From JAYRSJ01 sp041920215 (GTDB taxonomy: Bacteria > Pseudomonadota > Gammaproteobacteria > Burkholderiales > Burkholderiaceae_C): a stretch of DNA of 64,000 bases. Position 1 is the stretch's first letter; every line of letters starts with the position of its first letter. Positions 1 to 8,012 of this stretch are shown here, in pieces. The stretch lies in assembly GCA_041920215.1 (NCBI GenBank), contig JAYRSJ010000001.1, positions 310,001 to 374,000 of the forward strand, read 5' to 3'. The position numbers and the translations under genes are program-made. Under the pieces are notes generated by a model, which was not told where the DNA came from, made no database searches, and saw only the letters and a list, made by a program, of their open reading frames with translations.

Positions 1-794
1 GGCGTTCCGGCCGGCGCGAACACCGCGAACCAGGGCGAGACGTCGTAGCCGGCCACGCCGGCCTCGGCCATGGTCGGCACATGGGGCAGGGCCTTGGAGC
101 GTTTGGCGGTGGTGACGGCCAGCGGGCGCAGCTTGCCGGACTGGATGTGGTTGCGCGCCGAGCTGATGCTGTCGAACATGTAGTTCACCTGGCCGCCCAG
201 CAGATCGCTGACCGCCGGGCCGCTGCCCTTGTAGGGCACATGCATCATGTCGATCTTGGCCAGCGAGGTGAACATCTCGCCGGCCAGGTGGATCGAGGTG
301 CCGTTGCCGGCCGAGGCGTAGCTGAGCTGGCCCGGCTGCTTGCGCGCGGCGGCGATCACGTCGGCCACGCTCTTGACCGCCGGCTGGGTGCTGTTGGTCA
401 CCAGCACATTGGGCACCACGGCCAGCACGCTCACCGGCGCGAAGTGCTTGACCGGGTCATAGCTAAGCTTGCCGTACAGCGGCTTGTTGGTGGCCATGCC
501 GATCGAGGTGATCATGATCGTGTAACCGTCGGCCGGGGCCTTGGCCACCATATCGGCGCCGATATTGCCGCCGGCGCCGGCCTTGTTCTCGATCACGAAG
601 CTCTGGCCCAGGGCCTTGCCGGCCTTGTCGCCGAGGATGCGGGCGATCGCGTCCATCGCGCCGCCGGGCGGGAAGGGCACGACCCAGCGCACCGGCTTGT
701 TCGGCCAGTCGGTGGCCTGGGCCGCAGCCGGGCCGGCGGCGAGCAGCACGAGCGGGGCAGCCAGCAACAGAAGAGGAAGAAGGCGTCCTTGCAT
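1..794 (-). CDS. Bug-family (TctC) tripartite tricarboxylate transporter substrate-binding protein, partial
   Basis: Periplasmic receptor of the Bug/TctC family. Such proteins capture small organic acids for a TTT transporter or act as sensors. Only the first 264 residues are present; the C-terminus lies beyond the left edge. The start at 794 gives a Sec signal peptide (MQGRLLPLLLLLAAPLVLLA, cleavage near residue 27). It is followed by the family opening WPNKPVRWVVPFPPGG at about 31-46, NKAGAGGN at about 71, and the VPYKGSG segment near 180. It lies 25 nt downstream of catC on the same strand, so it is probably the third gene of a catB-catC transcript. The ligand may therefore be an aromatic acid or muconate-like compound; that is inference from position only. 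No tctA/tctB membrane genes are visible. Confidence 0.9.
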   Translation of the reverse strand, partial: MQGRLLPLLLLAAPLVLLAAGPAAAQATDWPNKPVRWVVPFPPGGAMDAIARILGDKAGKALGQSFVIENKAGAGGNIGADMVAKAPADGYTIMITSIGMATNKPLYGKLSYDPVKHFAPVSVLAVVPNVLVTNSTQPAVKSVADVIAAARKQPGQLSYASAGNGTSIHLAGEMFTSLAKIDMMHVPYKGSGPAVSDLLGGQVNYMFDSISSARNHIQSGKLRPLAVTTAKRSKALPHVPTMAEAGVAGYDVSPWFAVFAPAGT

Positions 795-819
795 GGGGTT
801 TGTCTCCGTCGAGTGAGGT

Positions 820-1098
820 TCAGGCGATGGCCGAGGGGTGCTGCGCCAGCGGCGTGACCTGCAGCTTCATATAGGGGAACAGCGGCAGCTGCGCGAGCAG
901 CTCGTGCAGCTCGTCGTTGGAGGCCACGTCGAAGACGCTGTAGTTCGCGTACTCGCCCACCACGCGCCACAGATGGCGCCAGCGGCCGTCGTGCTGCAGA
1001 TGCTGCGAATAGGCCTTCTCGCGCGCCTTGATGTCGTTCACCTGCGCGGGCGGCAGGTCGTGGGGGATGTGCACATCCATGCGGACGAGGAACAGCAT
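820..1098 (-). CDS. catC: Muconolactone delta-isomerase
   Basis: Cytoplasmic isomerase that converts (+)-muconolactone to 3-oxoadipate enol-lactone, the third step of catechol ortho-cleavage. The 92-residue length matches the small single-domain CatC family. The N-terminus MLFLVRMDVHIPHDLP and the DIKAREKAYSQHLQ and LWRVVGEYANYSVFDV segments are typical. It follows catB by 15 nt and precedes the Bug receptor by 25 nt, consistent with co-transcription. Its substrate is supplied by CatB immediately upstream, and its product is the substrate of the PcaD enzyme encoded at 3301-4077. catA is not in the window. Confidence 0.95.
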   Translation of the reverse strand: MLFLVRMDVHIPHDLPPAQVNDIKAREKAYSQHLQHDGRWRHLWRVVGEYANYSVFDVASNDELHELLAQLPLFPYMKLQVTPLAQHPSAIA

Positions 1099-1113
1099 TG
1101 CGTCGTCTCCTGT

Positions 1114-2298
1114 TCAGGCTTGGCCGGCCGTTCGGCCGAGGTCGATATGCACCGGCCGCAGGCCGGTGCGGGCACGGTCGAATCGGTCCAGCTGCGCCGG
1201 ATCCACCTCGACGCCCAGGCCCGGTCCGTCCGGCAGCTGGAGCTCGAAGTCCTTGATCTCCATGCGCGCGGTGACGATGTCGTCCACCAGCAGCTGCGGG
1301 CCGAACAGCTCGCAGCCGTGGTGGCGCGGGCCCAGGGTCGAGAACAGCTGGGCCGAGGCGGCACTGCCGATCGAGGTCTCCAGCATCGTGCCGCCGTACC
1401 AGCCGATATCGGCAGCCTCGGCCACCGCCGCCACTTCGCGGCTGCGCAGGAGGCCACCATGCTTGGCCAGCTTCAGCGAGAACACCTGGCAGGCCTGCTC
1501 GCGGGCCAGCACAAAGGCGTCTTGCGGCGTGCAGACAGTCTCGTCAGCCATGATCGCGGCGCGGTCGCCCAGCGTGGCGGTGAGCGTCTTCAGCGCCGCC
1601 ACATTCCATTTCGCCACCGGCTGCTCGATCAGCGTGACGCCGGCATCGATCAGCTGCGGCAGGTAGCGCCGCGCGGTATGGCCGTCCCAGGCCTGGTTGA
1701 CGTCGACGGTCAGCGTGGCCTGGCCGGCCAGGCCGCGCGCGATCTGCGTCACATGGGCCAGGTCCTGCTCCGGCGCGCGCGCGCCGATCTTCATCTTGAA
1801 GATGCGGTGCCGCCGCTGCTGTAGGCGCAGCTGGGCCTCGTCGAGGTCGCGCGTCACGTCGCCGCTGGCCAGGGTCCAGGCCAGCGGCAGGCTCTGATGG
1901 CGCTTGCCGCCCAGCAGCTGCCAGGCCGGCAGGCCAAGCGTGCGCGCCAGCGCATCGATCAGCGCCATCTCGACGGCACTCTTGGCGAAGGCATTGCCCC
2001 TGCAGACCGCATCCATGCGCTCCAGCGCGGCGCCGAGCAGACGGCCGTCCTGACCGACCAGCACCGGGGCCAGATAGGCCTCGATCGCATGCTGGATGCT
2101 CTCGGGCGACTCCTCGTTCCAGGACGGGCCGCCGATCGTCGCCGCCTCGCCGAAGCCGCAGGCGCCGTCGGCCAGCCACAGCTGCACGATCACCGGGCTC
2201 TGGTGGCTGATCGCACCAAAGGCCAGCTTGTGCGGGCGTATCGTCGGAATGTCCAGGATGCGTGCGCTGATGCGCTCGATCCGCTGGGGAGCCGTCAT
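1114..2298 (-). CDS. catB: Muconate cycloisomerase
   Basis: Mn2+-dependent enolase-superfamily enzyme that lactonises cis,cis-muconate to muconolactone. Its 394 residues are slightly longer than usual (about 370). The N-terminal capping domain spans about 1-130. The barrel shows the KxK pair in FKMKIG (K168, K170), metal ligands D199 (VDVNQ), E225 (IEQP) and D252 (MADE), and the second catalytic lysine in SLKLAKHGG (K276 or K279). The start at 2298 has an upstream GAGGT ribosome-binding site. It is the first gene of the leftward cat transcript and is divergent from a LysR regulator across a 103-nt gap, the standard arrangement for muconate-induced cat operons. A broader-specificity muconate/chloromuconate cycloisomerase cannot be excluded from sequence alone. 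Confidence 0.95.
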   Translation of the reverse strand: MTAPQRIERISARILDIPTIRPHKLAFGAISHQSPVIVQLWLADGACGFGEAATIGGPSWNEESPESIQHAIEAYLAPVLVGQDGRLLGAALERMDAVCRGNAFAKSAVEMALIDALARTLGLPAWQLLGGKRHQSLPLAWTLASGDVTRDLDEAQLRLQQRRHRIFKMKIGARAPEQDLAHVTQIARGLAGQATLTVDVNQAWDGHTARRYLPQLIDAGVTLIEQPVAKWNVAALKTLTATLGDRAAIMADETVCTPQDAFVLAREQACQVFSLKLAKHGGLLRSREVAAVAEAADIGWYGGTMLETSIGSAASAQLFSTLGPRHHGCELFGPQLLVDDIVTARMEIKDFELQLPDGPGLGVEVDPAQLDRFDRARTGLRPVHIDLGRTAGQA

Positions 2299-2401
2299 CG
2301 GTTCTTACCTCGTGATTGGCAGACAACAGGGCAAGACTAGGGCCGACGCGTTACCTTGAAAAATGATTTATTTAGGATCGACCGTTCGGTAACATCGATC
2401 G
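2299..2401. promoter_or_regulatory. Divergent promoter/operator region between catB and lysR
   Basis: This 103-nt divergent gap is AT-rich against its surroundings (segment TTGAAAAATGATTTATTTAG at about 2356-2375). It contains GTTACC near 2351 and its inverse GGTAAC near 2388, plus a repeated ATCGATCGATG next to the lysR start. This is where a LysR protein would be expected to bind. The exact T-N11-A box was not resolved. Confidence 0.5.
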
Positions 2402-3280
2402 ATGGAGATCCGCCAGCTGCGCTACTTTCTCGATATCGCCCGCACCGAGCACCTGACGCAATCGGCGCAGAACCTGTTCGTGACGCAGTCGACCCTGTCC
2501 CACGGCCTGCGCCAGCTGGAGCAGGAACTGGGGGTGACGCTGTTCGACCGGCTGGGGCGCGGGCTCAAGCTCTCGCAGGCCGGCGAGGAATTCCGCGCCT
2601 ATGCGCTGCGAGCGCTCAAGGAAATCGAGGCCGGCCGGATGGCGCTGGGCGAGCTGGACGGCCTGCGCTCGGGGCGGCTGACGGTGGGCGCCTTTCCGAC
2701 CTTTCTGAACAGCGTGGCGGCAACGGTGGCCGCCTTCAACGCCGCCCATCCCGGTGTGGCGGTCGAGGTACGCTCGCTGCGTGCCGCGCCCATTGAGCGG
2801 CAGCTGCTGGACGGCGAGCTGGATCTGGGCATCGCCTCCTATCCGGCCGAGCATGCCGACATCGAGGCCGAGCCGCTGTTCGACGAGCGCCTGCTGCTGG
2901 TCGTCGGGCCGGGCCACGCACTGTCCGGCCGGCGCAGCCTGACGCTGAAGGCGCTGGACGGCGTGGCACTGGCCCTGCTGCCGCGCAGCTTCGCGATGCG
3001 CCGCCAGATCGACGCGGCCTTGCTGCAGGCCGGCGTGGCCAAGCCCCGGGTGCAGGTCGAGATGGAGCCGGTGGAATCGCTGCTGAGCCTGTGCCGCCAC
3101 GGCACCCTCGCCAGCATCGTGCCGGAGCGCGCGGCGCACCAGCTGCCGGCGCTGCATGCGGTGGCGCTGACACCGGCGCTGACGCGAAGAGCGGGCATTC
3201 TGTGGCGCCGAGGCACCTCACGCAGCGCGGCCGCCCGCGCCTTCGCGGCCCTGCTGCACCAGGCCGCTGCCGCCGGCTAA
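2402..3280 (+). CDS. LysR-family transcriptional regulator (probable cat operon regulator)
   Basis: A 292-residue LysR-type regulator. The N-terminal winged helix-turn-helix occupies about 1-60 (MEIRQLRYFLDIARTEHLTQ, then QSTLSHGLRQLEQELG). The periplasmic-binding-protein-like effector domain follows from about 90 (GRLTVGAFPTFLNSVAATV). Its position head to head with catB makes it the likely activator responding to muconate or another pathway intermediate (inference). The effector domain resembles the CynR/CatR branch generally, so the symbol catR is not assigned. Its 3' end is convergent with pcaD, separated by 20 nt. Confidence 0.9.
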   Translation: MEIRQLRYFLDIARTEHLTQSAQNLFVTQSTLSHGLRQLEQELGVTLFDRLGRGLKLSQAGEEFRAYALRALKEIEAGRMALGELDGLRSGRLTVGAFPTFLNSVAATVAAFNAAHPGVAVEVRSLRAAPIERQLLDGELDLGIASYPAEHADIEAEPLFDERLLLVVGPGHALSGRRSLTLKALDGVALALLPRSFAMRRQIDAALLQAGVAKPRVQVEMEPVESLLSLCRHGTLASIVPERAAHQLPALHAVALTPALTRRAGILWRRGTSRSAAARAFAALLHQAAAAG

Positions 3281-3300
3281 ACAGGCCCCTCCGCCTCCGG

Positions 3301-4077
3301 CTAGAGCGTGTCCCAAAAGCCCTGCAACTGCGCCGCGAAGGCCTCCGGCTGCTCGACCGCGCTGAGATGCGCGGCGTCCAGCGTCGCCAGCCGGGCGCCG
3401 GGAATCTGCGCCGCGATGGCCTCGGACATCGCCGGCGGCGTGGCCTCGTCGCGGCTGCCCGCGATCACCAGGGTCGGGCAGCGGATCTGCGCATTGCCGG
3501 CCGCCAGATCGATATGGGCGACGGCGGCGCAGGCATCGGCATAGGGGGCGGCCGGCGTTGCCTCCAGCACCGCCCGCAAGCGGGCGACCCGGGCCGCACC
3601 GCCGCCGGCCTGGTCGGCGCGGAACTCGGGCGTGAACCAGCGCTGCATCGCACCCTCGGCGATCGCCGCCAGGCCCTGGGCCAGCACCGTGTCGATGCGG
3701 GTCTGCCACATCGCACGCGCCGCGGCATCGTAATGGCAGGCCGAGTTGGCGATCACCAGGCTGCGCAGCAGCGCGGGATGCCGCGCGCCCAGCGCCTGCG
3801 CTGTCATGCCACCCATGGACAGGCCGACGAAATGCACGGCCTGGCCCGCGGCCTGCGCCCGGATCAGCGCGGCCGCGTCGTCCGCCAGCGTGTGGATATC
3901 GTAGGCACCGTCGCCGGCCGGCGAACGCCCGTGGCCGCGGTGGTCGTAGCGCAGCACGGTGCAGCGCTGCTGCAGCACGGCGGCCACCCCGTCCCACATG
4001 CCCAGATCGCAGCCGAGCGCATGGCTCAGCACCACAACAGGCCCCTGGCCCTGCTTGATGAAGTTCAGTGACAGCAT
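3301..4077 (-). CDS. pcaD: 3-oxoadipate enol-lactonase
   Basis: Alpha/beta hydrolase that opens 3-oxoadipate enol-lactone to 3-oxoadipate, the step after CatC. Its 258 residues match the family. The opening LSLNFIKQGQGPVVVLSHALG gives the oxyanion-hole region. The nucleophile elbow is VGLSMGG (S87), with the acid in AGSRDEATPP (D210) and the base in DAAHLSAVEQP (H237). A longer in-frame extension upstream lies opposite the photolyase gene and is non-coding; the ATG at 4077 is the family start. No Shine-Dalgarno is visible, but a -10-like TAGAGT sits 8 nt before the ATG, so the mRNA may be leaderless. It is convergent with the LysR gene and divergent from the photolyase gene. Confidence 0.93.
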   Translation of the reverse strand: MLSLNFIKQGQGPVVVLSHALGCDLGMWDGVAAVLQQRCTVLRYDHRGHGRSPAGDGAYDIHTLADDAAALIRAQAAGQAVHFVGLSMGGMTAQALGARHPALLRSLVIANSACHYDAAARAMWQTRIDTVLAQGLAAIAEGAMQRWFTPEFRADQAGGGAARVARLRAVLEATPAAPYADACAAVAHIDLAAGNAQIRCPTLVIAGSRDEATPPAMSEAIAAQIPGARLATLDAAHLSAVEQPEAFAAQLQGFWDTL

Positions 4078-4085
4078 GGGCGCGG

Positions 4086-4091
4086 ACTCTA
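4086..4091 (-). promoter_or_regulatory. -10-like hexamer close to pcaD start
   Basis: On the minus strand TAGAGT is followed by 8 nt (CCGCGCCC) and the pcaD ATG. The spacing would place the transcription start at or next to the start codon. No clear -35 hexamer was found. Confidence 0.35.
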
Positions 4092-4170
4092 GCGCATGGC
4101 CCAGCCAGGCGCTCGCGCCGGGGCTTGGCCGGCAATGCACCCCCAAGCCCGCCGCGCCTGCACTTTGCCC

Positions 4171-4176
4171 TAGCAT
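4171..4176 (+). promoter_or_regulatory. -10-like hexamer close to the photolyase start
   Basis: TAGCAT is followed by six nucleotides (GGCCGC) and the ATG at 4183. There is no purine-rich ribosome-binding site in between. A leaderless or very short-leader transcript is possible. No convincing -35 element was seen. Confidence 0.35.
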
Positions 4177-4182
4177 GGCCGC

Positions 4183-5781
4183 ATGCAAGAACCCATGGAG
4201 TCCGGCGCTGGCGCGGCCACCGGCCTGCGCCAGCTGGTGCTGGTGCTGGGCGATCAGCTCGATCTGGAGGCCGCCGCCTTCGACGGCTTCGATCCCGCAC
4301 AGGATGCGGTCTGGATGGCCGAGGTGGCGCAGGAGAGCTGCCATGTGTGGTCCAGCCAGCCGCGCATCGCGCTGTTCCTGGCCGCCATGCGCCATTTCGC
4401 GCTGGCCCTCGGCGCCGCCGGACGCCGGCTTCATTACACCCGGCTCGACGACGCGGGCAACGCCGGCAGCCTGGCCGCGCAGCTCGAAGCCGACCTCCCA
4501 CGGCTGGCGCCGGCCCGGCTGGTGATGACGGCCCCGGGCGACTGGCGGGTGCTGCAGGCGATCAAGTCGCTGGCCGCCGCCAGAGGGCTGCCTCTTGAGC
4601 TGCGCGAGGACCGCCATTTCTTCGTCAGCGTGCGCGAGTTCGGCGCCCATGCCCGCGGCCGCAAATCACTGCGCATGGAGTACTTCTACCGCGAGCAGCG
4701 CAAGCGTCAGCGGGTGCTGATGGGGGCGGACGACGAGCCGCTGGGCGGGCAGTGGAACTTCGACAGCGAGAACCGCGCCGCCTTCGGCACCGAGGGGCCG
4801 GGCTGGCTGCCCCTGCCGCCACGCTTCGCGCCCGATGCCCTGACGCGCGAGGTGCTCGCGCTGGTCCGGCGCCGCTTCGCCGACCACCCCGGGCAGCTGG
4901 ACAGCTTCGCCTGGCCGCTAACGCGGGCCCAGGCCCTGCAGGCGCTGCAGGCCTTCATCGCCGAGCGGCTGCCGCTGTTCGGCCGCTACCAGGATGCGAT
5001 CTGGCCGGGCGACCCCTGGCTCTATCACTCCCAGCTGTCGGCGGCGCTCAATCTGAAGCTGCTGAACCCGCGCGAGGTTGTGGCGGCGGCCGAGCAGGCC
5101 TACCACAGCGGGCAGGCACCGCTGGCCAGCGTCGAGGGCTTCATCCGCCAGATCCTCGGCTGGCGCGAGTATGTGCGCGGCATCTACTGGACCCGCATGC
5201 CGGGCTATGCCGAGCACAATCAGCTCGATGCCCAGCTGCCGCTGCCCGCCTGGTACTGGACCGGCGAGACCGAGATGGCCTGCCTGCGCGACGCCCTGGC
5301 CCAGACCCTGGCCCACGGCTATGCCAATCACATCCAGCGCCTGATGGTGACCGGCCTGTATGCGCTGATGCTGGGGGTGCAGCCGCAGCAGGTGCATGCC
5401 TGGTACCTGGCCGTCTATGTGGATGCGGTGGAATGGGTGGAACTGCCCAACACCCTGGGCATGAGCCAGTATGCCGACGGCGGCCTGATGGGCAGCAAGC
5501 CCTATATCGCCACCGGCAAGTACATCCAGCGCATGAGTCCGCATTGCGAGCGCTGCCCTTATGACCCCGGCCAGAAGACCGGCGCGCGCGCCTGCCCCTT
5601 CACCACGCTGTACTGGGACTTTCTGATGCGCCACGAGGCGCTGCTGGCCGGCAACCCGCGCATGGCGCTGCAGGTCAGGAACCTGGCCCGGCTGAGCGAG
5701 GCCGAGAAGCAGGCCGTGCAGCAGCACGCGGCCGCCCTGCGCCAGCAGACGCCGGAGCGCGGCGCACAATGGAAACTATGA
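4183..5781 (+). CDS. FeS-type bacterial (6-4) photolyase / cryptochrome-like protein (PhrB class)
   Basis: Flavoprotein of the bacterial cryptochrome/photolyase family that carries a 4Fe-4S cluster; characterised members repair (6-4) photoproducts using light. 532 residues. The N-terminal antenna domain starts LVLVLGDQLDLE at about 19-30. The FAD domain contains EGFIRQILGWREYVRGIYW at about 321-339 and NTLGMSQYADGG at about 425. Four cluster cysteines are present: C367 (MACLRDAL), C455 and C458 (CERCPYD) and C471 (ARACPF). Their spacing is identical to that of Agrobacterium PhrB (known family fact). The stop overlaps the next start as ATGA, suggesting translational coupling to cell-wall genes. 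FeS-type DNA repair activity is likely but not proven. Confidence 0.93.
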   Translation: MQEPMESGAGAATGLRQLVLVLGDQLDLEAAAFDGFDPAQDAVWMAEVAQESCHVWSSQPRIALFLAAMRHFALALGAAGRRLHYTRLDDAGNAGSLAAQLEADLPRLAPARLVMTAPGDWRVLQAIKSLAAARGLPLELREDRHFFVSVREFGAHARGRKSLRMEYFYREQRKRQRVLMGADDEPLGGQWNFDSENRAAFGTEGPGWLPLPPRFAPDALTREVLALVRRRFADHPGQLDSFAWPLTRAQALQALQAFIAERLPLFGRYQDAIWPGDPWLYHSQLSAALNLKLLNPREVVAAAEQAYHSGQAPLASVEGFIRQILGWREYVRGIYWTRMPGYAEHNQLDAQLPLPAWYWTGETEMACLRDALAQTLAHGYANHIQRLMVTGLYALMLGVQPQQVHAWYLAVYVDAVEWVELPNTLGMSQYADGGLMGSKPYIATGKYIQRMSPHCERCPYDPGQKTGARACPFTTLYWDFLMRHEALLAGNPRMALQVRNLARLSEAEKQAVQQHAAALRQQTPERGAQWKL

Positions 5782-7334
5782 ACCCTCTCGCCCTCTTGCT
5801 GAGCAGCGCGACCGCCCTGCTGCTGAGCCTGCCCGTGCTGGCAGCCACGACGCCCTGGTTCGATGCCCAGGGCCGGCCCTCGGAGCGCGCGCAACAGGCC
5901 CTGCAGCTGCTTGCCGCCGCCGATCTGGAAGGGCTGCAGCCCGAGCACTACGGCGCGGCCGGCCTGCAGCGGGCCCTGGCAGCGTTGCAGGCCGGCGGCG
6001 CCGACGCGGCGGCCCAGACCCGCCATGCGGCCGATCTGGAGGCCGCGCTGCAGCGCTATCTGCACGATCTGCACCAGGGCCGTGTCGATCCGCAGCGCCT
6101 GCACCCCGGGCTGAAGCTGCCCCCCCATCCCGATTTCGACGCCGCCGCCCGGCTGCAGCAGGCGCTGGACGCCCCCGATCTGCGCCAGAGCCTGGCCGGC
6201 GCCGCGCCAGCCCTGCCGCTGTATGGTCAGCTGCGCGCCGCGCTGGCTCATTACCGCAGCCTGGGAGCTCCGCCGGCCTGGGACCATGCCCTGCCCCGCC
6301 CCAAGGGCGGCAAGCTGGAGCCTGGCCAGCCCTATGCCGGGCTGGACCGCCTGGCCCAGCGCCTGCGCGTGCTGGGCGATCTGGAACTGCCTTACGAAGC
6401 TGACCCGGCGAGCGGCTACGGCGAGCCGCTGCTGAGCGCGCTGCGCAGCTTCCAGCGGCGCCACGGCCTGCTGGATGACGGCGTGCTGGGCCGCTCGACG
6501 CTGGCGGCACTGGCGGTAACGCCGGCCGAACGCAGCCAGCAGATCGTGCTGATGATGGAGCGCCTGCGCTGGATGCCGCCGCCACAGGCGCAGCGCCTGA
6601 TCGTGATCAACATCCCCGAGTTCCGACTGCGCGCCTACGAGGCCGATGCCAATGGCCGCCTCGCGGTGCGCAGCGAGATGAAGGTCATCGTCGGCAAGGC
6701 GATGAACCGCCGCACCCCGCTGCTGCAGGAGGTCCTGCGCTCCATCGAGTTCAGCCCCTTCTGGAATGTGCCGCCCTCGATCGCCCGCCAGGAACTGATA
6801 CCCAGGCTGCGCAAGGACCCCGGCCACTGGGATGACGAGGGCTTCGAATTCGTGCGCAGCGGCGGCACGGCGGACGCCATGCTCAGCGAAGCCGGTCTGG
6901 CCGCGGTGCTGGCCGGCCAGGCGCGCCTGCGCCAGCGCCCCGGGCCGCGCAATGCGCTGGGTAGCATCAAGTTCGTCTTCCCGAACAGCGAGCACATCTA
7001 TCTGCACCACACGCCCGCGGTGAGCCTGTTCGAGCGCGAGCGGCGCGACTTCAGCCATGGCTGCATACGCCTGGAGCAGCCGCTGGCCCTGGCCCGCTTC
7101 GTGCTGCAGGACCAGCCCGAGTGGACCGAGGAGCGGCTGCGCGCCGCGATGGACAAGGGCGAGTCCCGCCATCTGCTGCTGAGCACGCCGGTGCCGGTGC
7201 TGATCGCCTACGGCACCACCCTGGTCAAGCAGGGCCTGCTGCATTTCTACGCCGATGTCTACGGCCACGACCGGCAGCTGGCGCGCGCGCTGCGCCTGCC
7301 GCCGGCCGCCGCTGCCCAAGGAGCGAAACCATGA
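5778..7334 (+). CDS. Murein L,D-transpeptidase, YcbB/LdtD type
   Basis: Periplasmic enzyme expected to make 3-3 cross-links in peptidoglycan by a cysteine L,D-transpeptidase mechanism. 518 residues. A signal peptide (NPLALLLSSATALLLSLPVLAA) is followed by an N-terminal scaffold domain, a peptidoglycan-binding repeat at about 210-245 (LRSFQRRHGLLDDGVLGRST) and the YkuD catalytic domain. The active-site motif is FSHGCIRLEQP with Cys near 429. An ATG at 5769 is an alternative start three codons earlier; 5778 forms an ATGA overlap with the photolyase stop. The next gene also starts in an ATGA overlap. The pairing with a YcbK-like gene mirrors E. coli ldtD-ycbK. Confidence 0.92.
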   Translation: MNPLALLLSSATALLLSLPVLAATTPWFDAQGRPSERAQQALQLLAAADLEGLQPEHYGAAGLQRALAALQAGGADAAAQTRHAADLEAALQRYLHDLHQGRVDPQRLHPGLKLPPHPDFDAAARLQQALDAPDLRQSLAGAAPALPLYGQLRAALAHYRSLGAPPAWDHALPRPKGGKLEPGQPYAGLDRLAQRLRVLGDLELPYEADPASGYGEPLLSALRSFQRRHGLLDDGVLGRSTLAALAVTPAERSQQIVLMMERLRWMPPPQAQRLIVINIPEFRLRAYEADANGRLAVRSEMKVIVGKAMNRRTPLLQEVLRSIEFSPFWNVPPSIARQELIPRLRKDPGHWDDEGFEFVRSGGTADAMLSEAGLAAVLAGQARLRQRPGPRNALGSIKFVFPNSEHIYLHHTPAVSLFERERRDFSHGCIRLEQPLALARFVLQDQPEWTEERLRAAMDKGESRHLLLSTPVPVLIAYGTTLVKQGLLHFYADVYGHDRQLARALRLPPAAAAQGAKP

Positions 7335-7921
7335 GTCATGCCAAGAGCCGCCGTGCCTTCATGCGCCAGGGGGGTCGCCTGGCCCTGGTGGGCGGGCTGG
7401 CCAAGCTGGCCGCTGGCGCGCTGCCGGCCCAGGCCGCCTATGCCCCCCATCCACCGCCCCCGCCGCTGGCCCAGGGCGAGCGCAGCCTGGCGCTGGCGCA
7501 TACCCATACCCGTGAGCGGCTCAGCCTGGTCTATGCGGTGGGCAGCGACTATCTGCCCGAGGCCCTGCAGCGCCTCAACCATATGCTGCGCGATCACTAC
7601 AGCGGCGAGGTCGGCCGCATGGACCCGTCCCTGCTGGACCAGCTGCACCGGCTGCGCCAGTTGTTCGGCACCGCCGGAGCCTTCGAGGTGATCTCGGCCT
7701 ACCGTTGCGAGGCCACCAACGCCCAGCTGAAGTCCAGCCGCGGCGGCGGCGTGGCCAAGCGCAGCCTGCATCTGCAGGGCCGTGCCATCGATATACGGCT
7801 GCCGGGCGTGCCGCTGAGCGTGCTGCACAAGGCGGCGCTGGCGATGCAGGCGGGCGGGGTGGGCTATTACCCGCGCGAGCAGTTCGTCCATCTGGATACC
7901 GGGCCGGTGCGGCGCTGGTAG
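7331..7921 (+). CDS. YcbK/DUF882-family peptidase M15-like protein with Tat signal
   Basis: A 196-residue exported protein of the DUF882 (YcbK) family, distantly related to zinc D-Ala-D-Ala/M15 peptidases such as MepK. The N-terminus SRRAFMRQGGRLALVGGLAK is a twin-arginine-like signal; cleavage is likely after AQA near 36. The metallopeptidase-like motifs are SLHLQGRAIDIRLPG (His and Asp ligands) and QFVHLDTGPVRRW at the C-terminus. Translation starts inside the L,D-transpeptidase stop (ATGA). E. coli MepK cleaves 3-3 cross-links made by L,D-transpeptidases (family knowledge), so the pair plausibly makes and trims the same bond. Substrate is inferred. Confidence 0.88.
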   Translation: MSHAKSRRAFMRQGGRLALVGGLAKLAAGALPAQAAYAPHPPPPPLAQGERSLALAHTHTRERLSLVYAVGSDYLPEALQRLNHMLRDHYSGEVGRMDPSLLDQLHRLRQLFGTAGAFEVISAYRCEATNAQLKSSRGGGVAKRSLHLQGRAIDIRLPGVPLSVLHKAALAMQAGGVGYYPREQFVHLDTGPVRRW

Positions 7922-8012
7922 GGCCGCTGCCCAAAGCCGCTGCTGGGTCGGTCTGCGCTTACAGTCGGAGCTGCGCCGCCGCCGGCGTGCGACAAGCTCG
8001 GGAGGCTGGACA

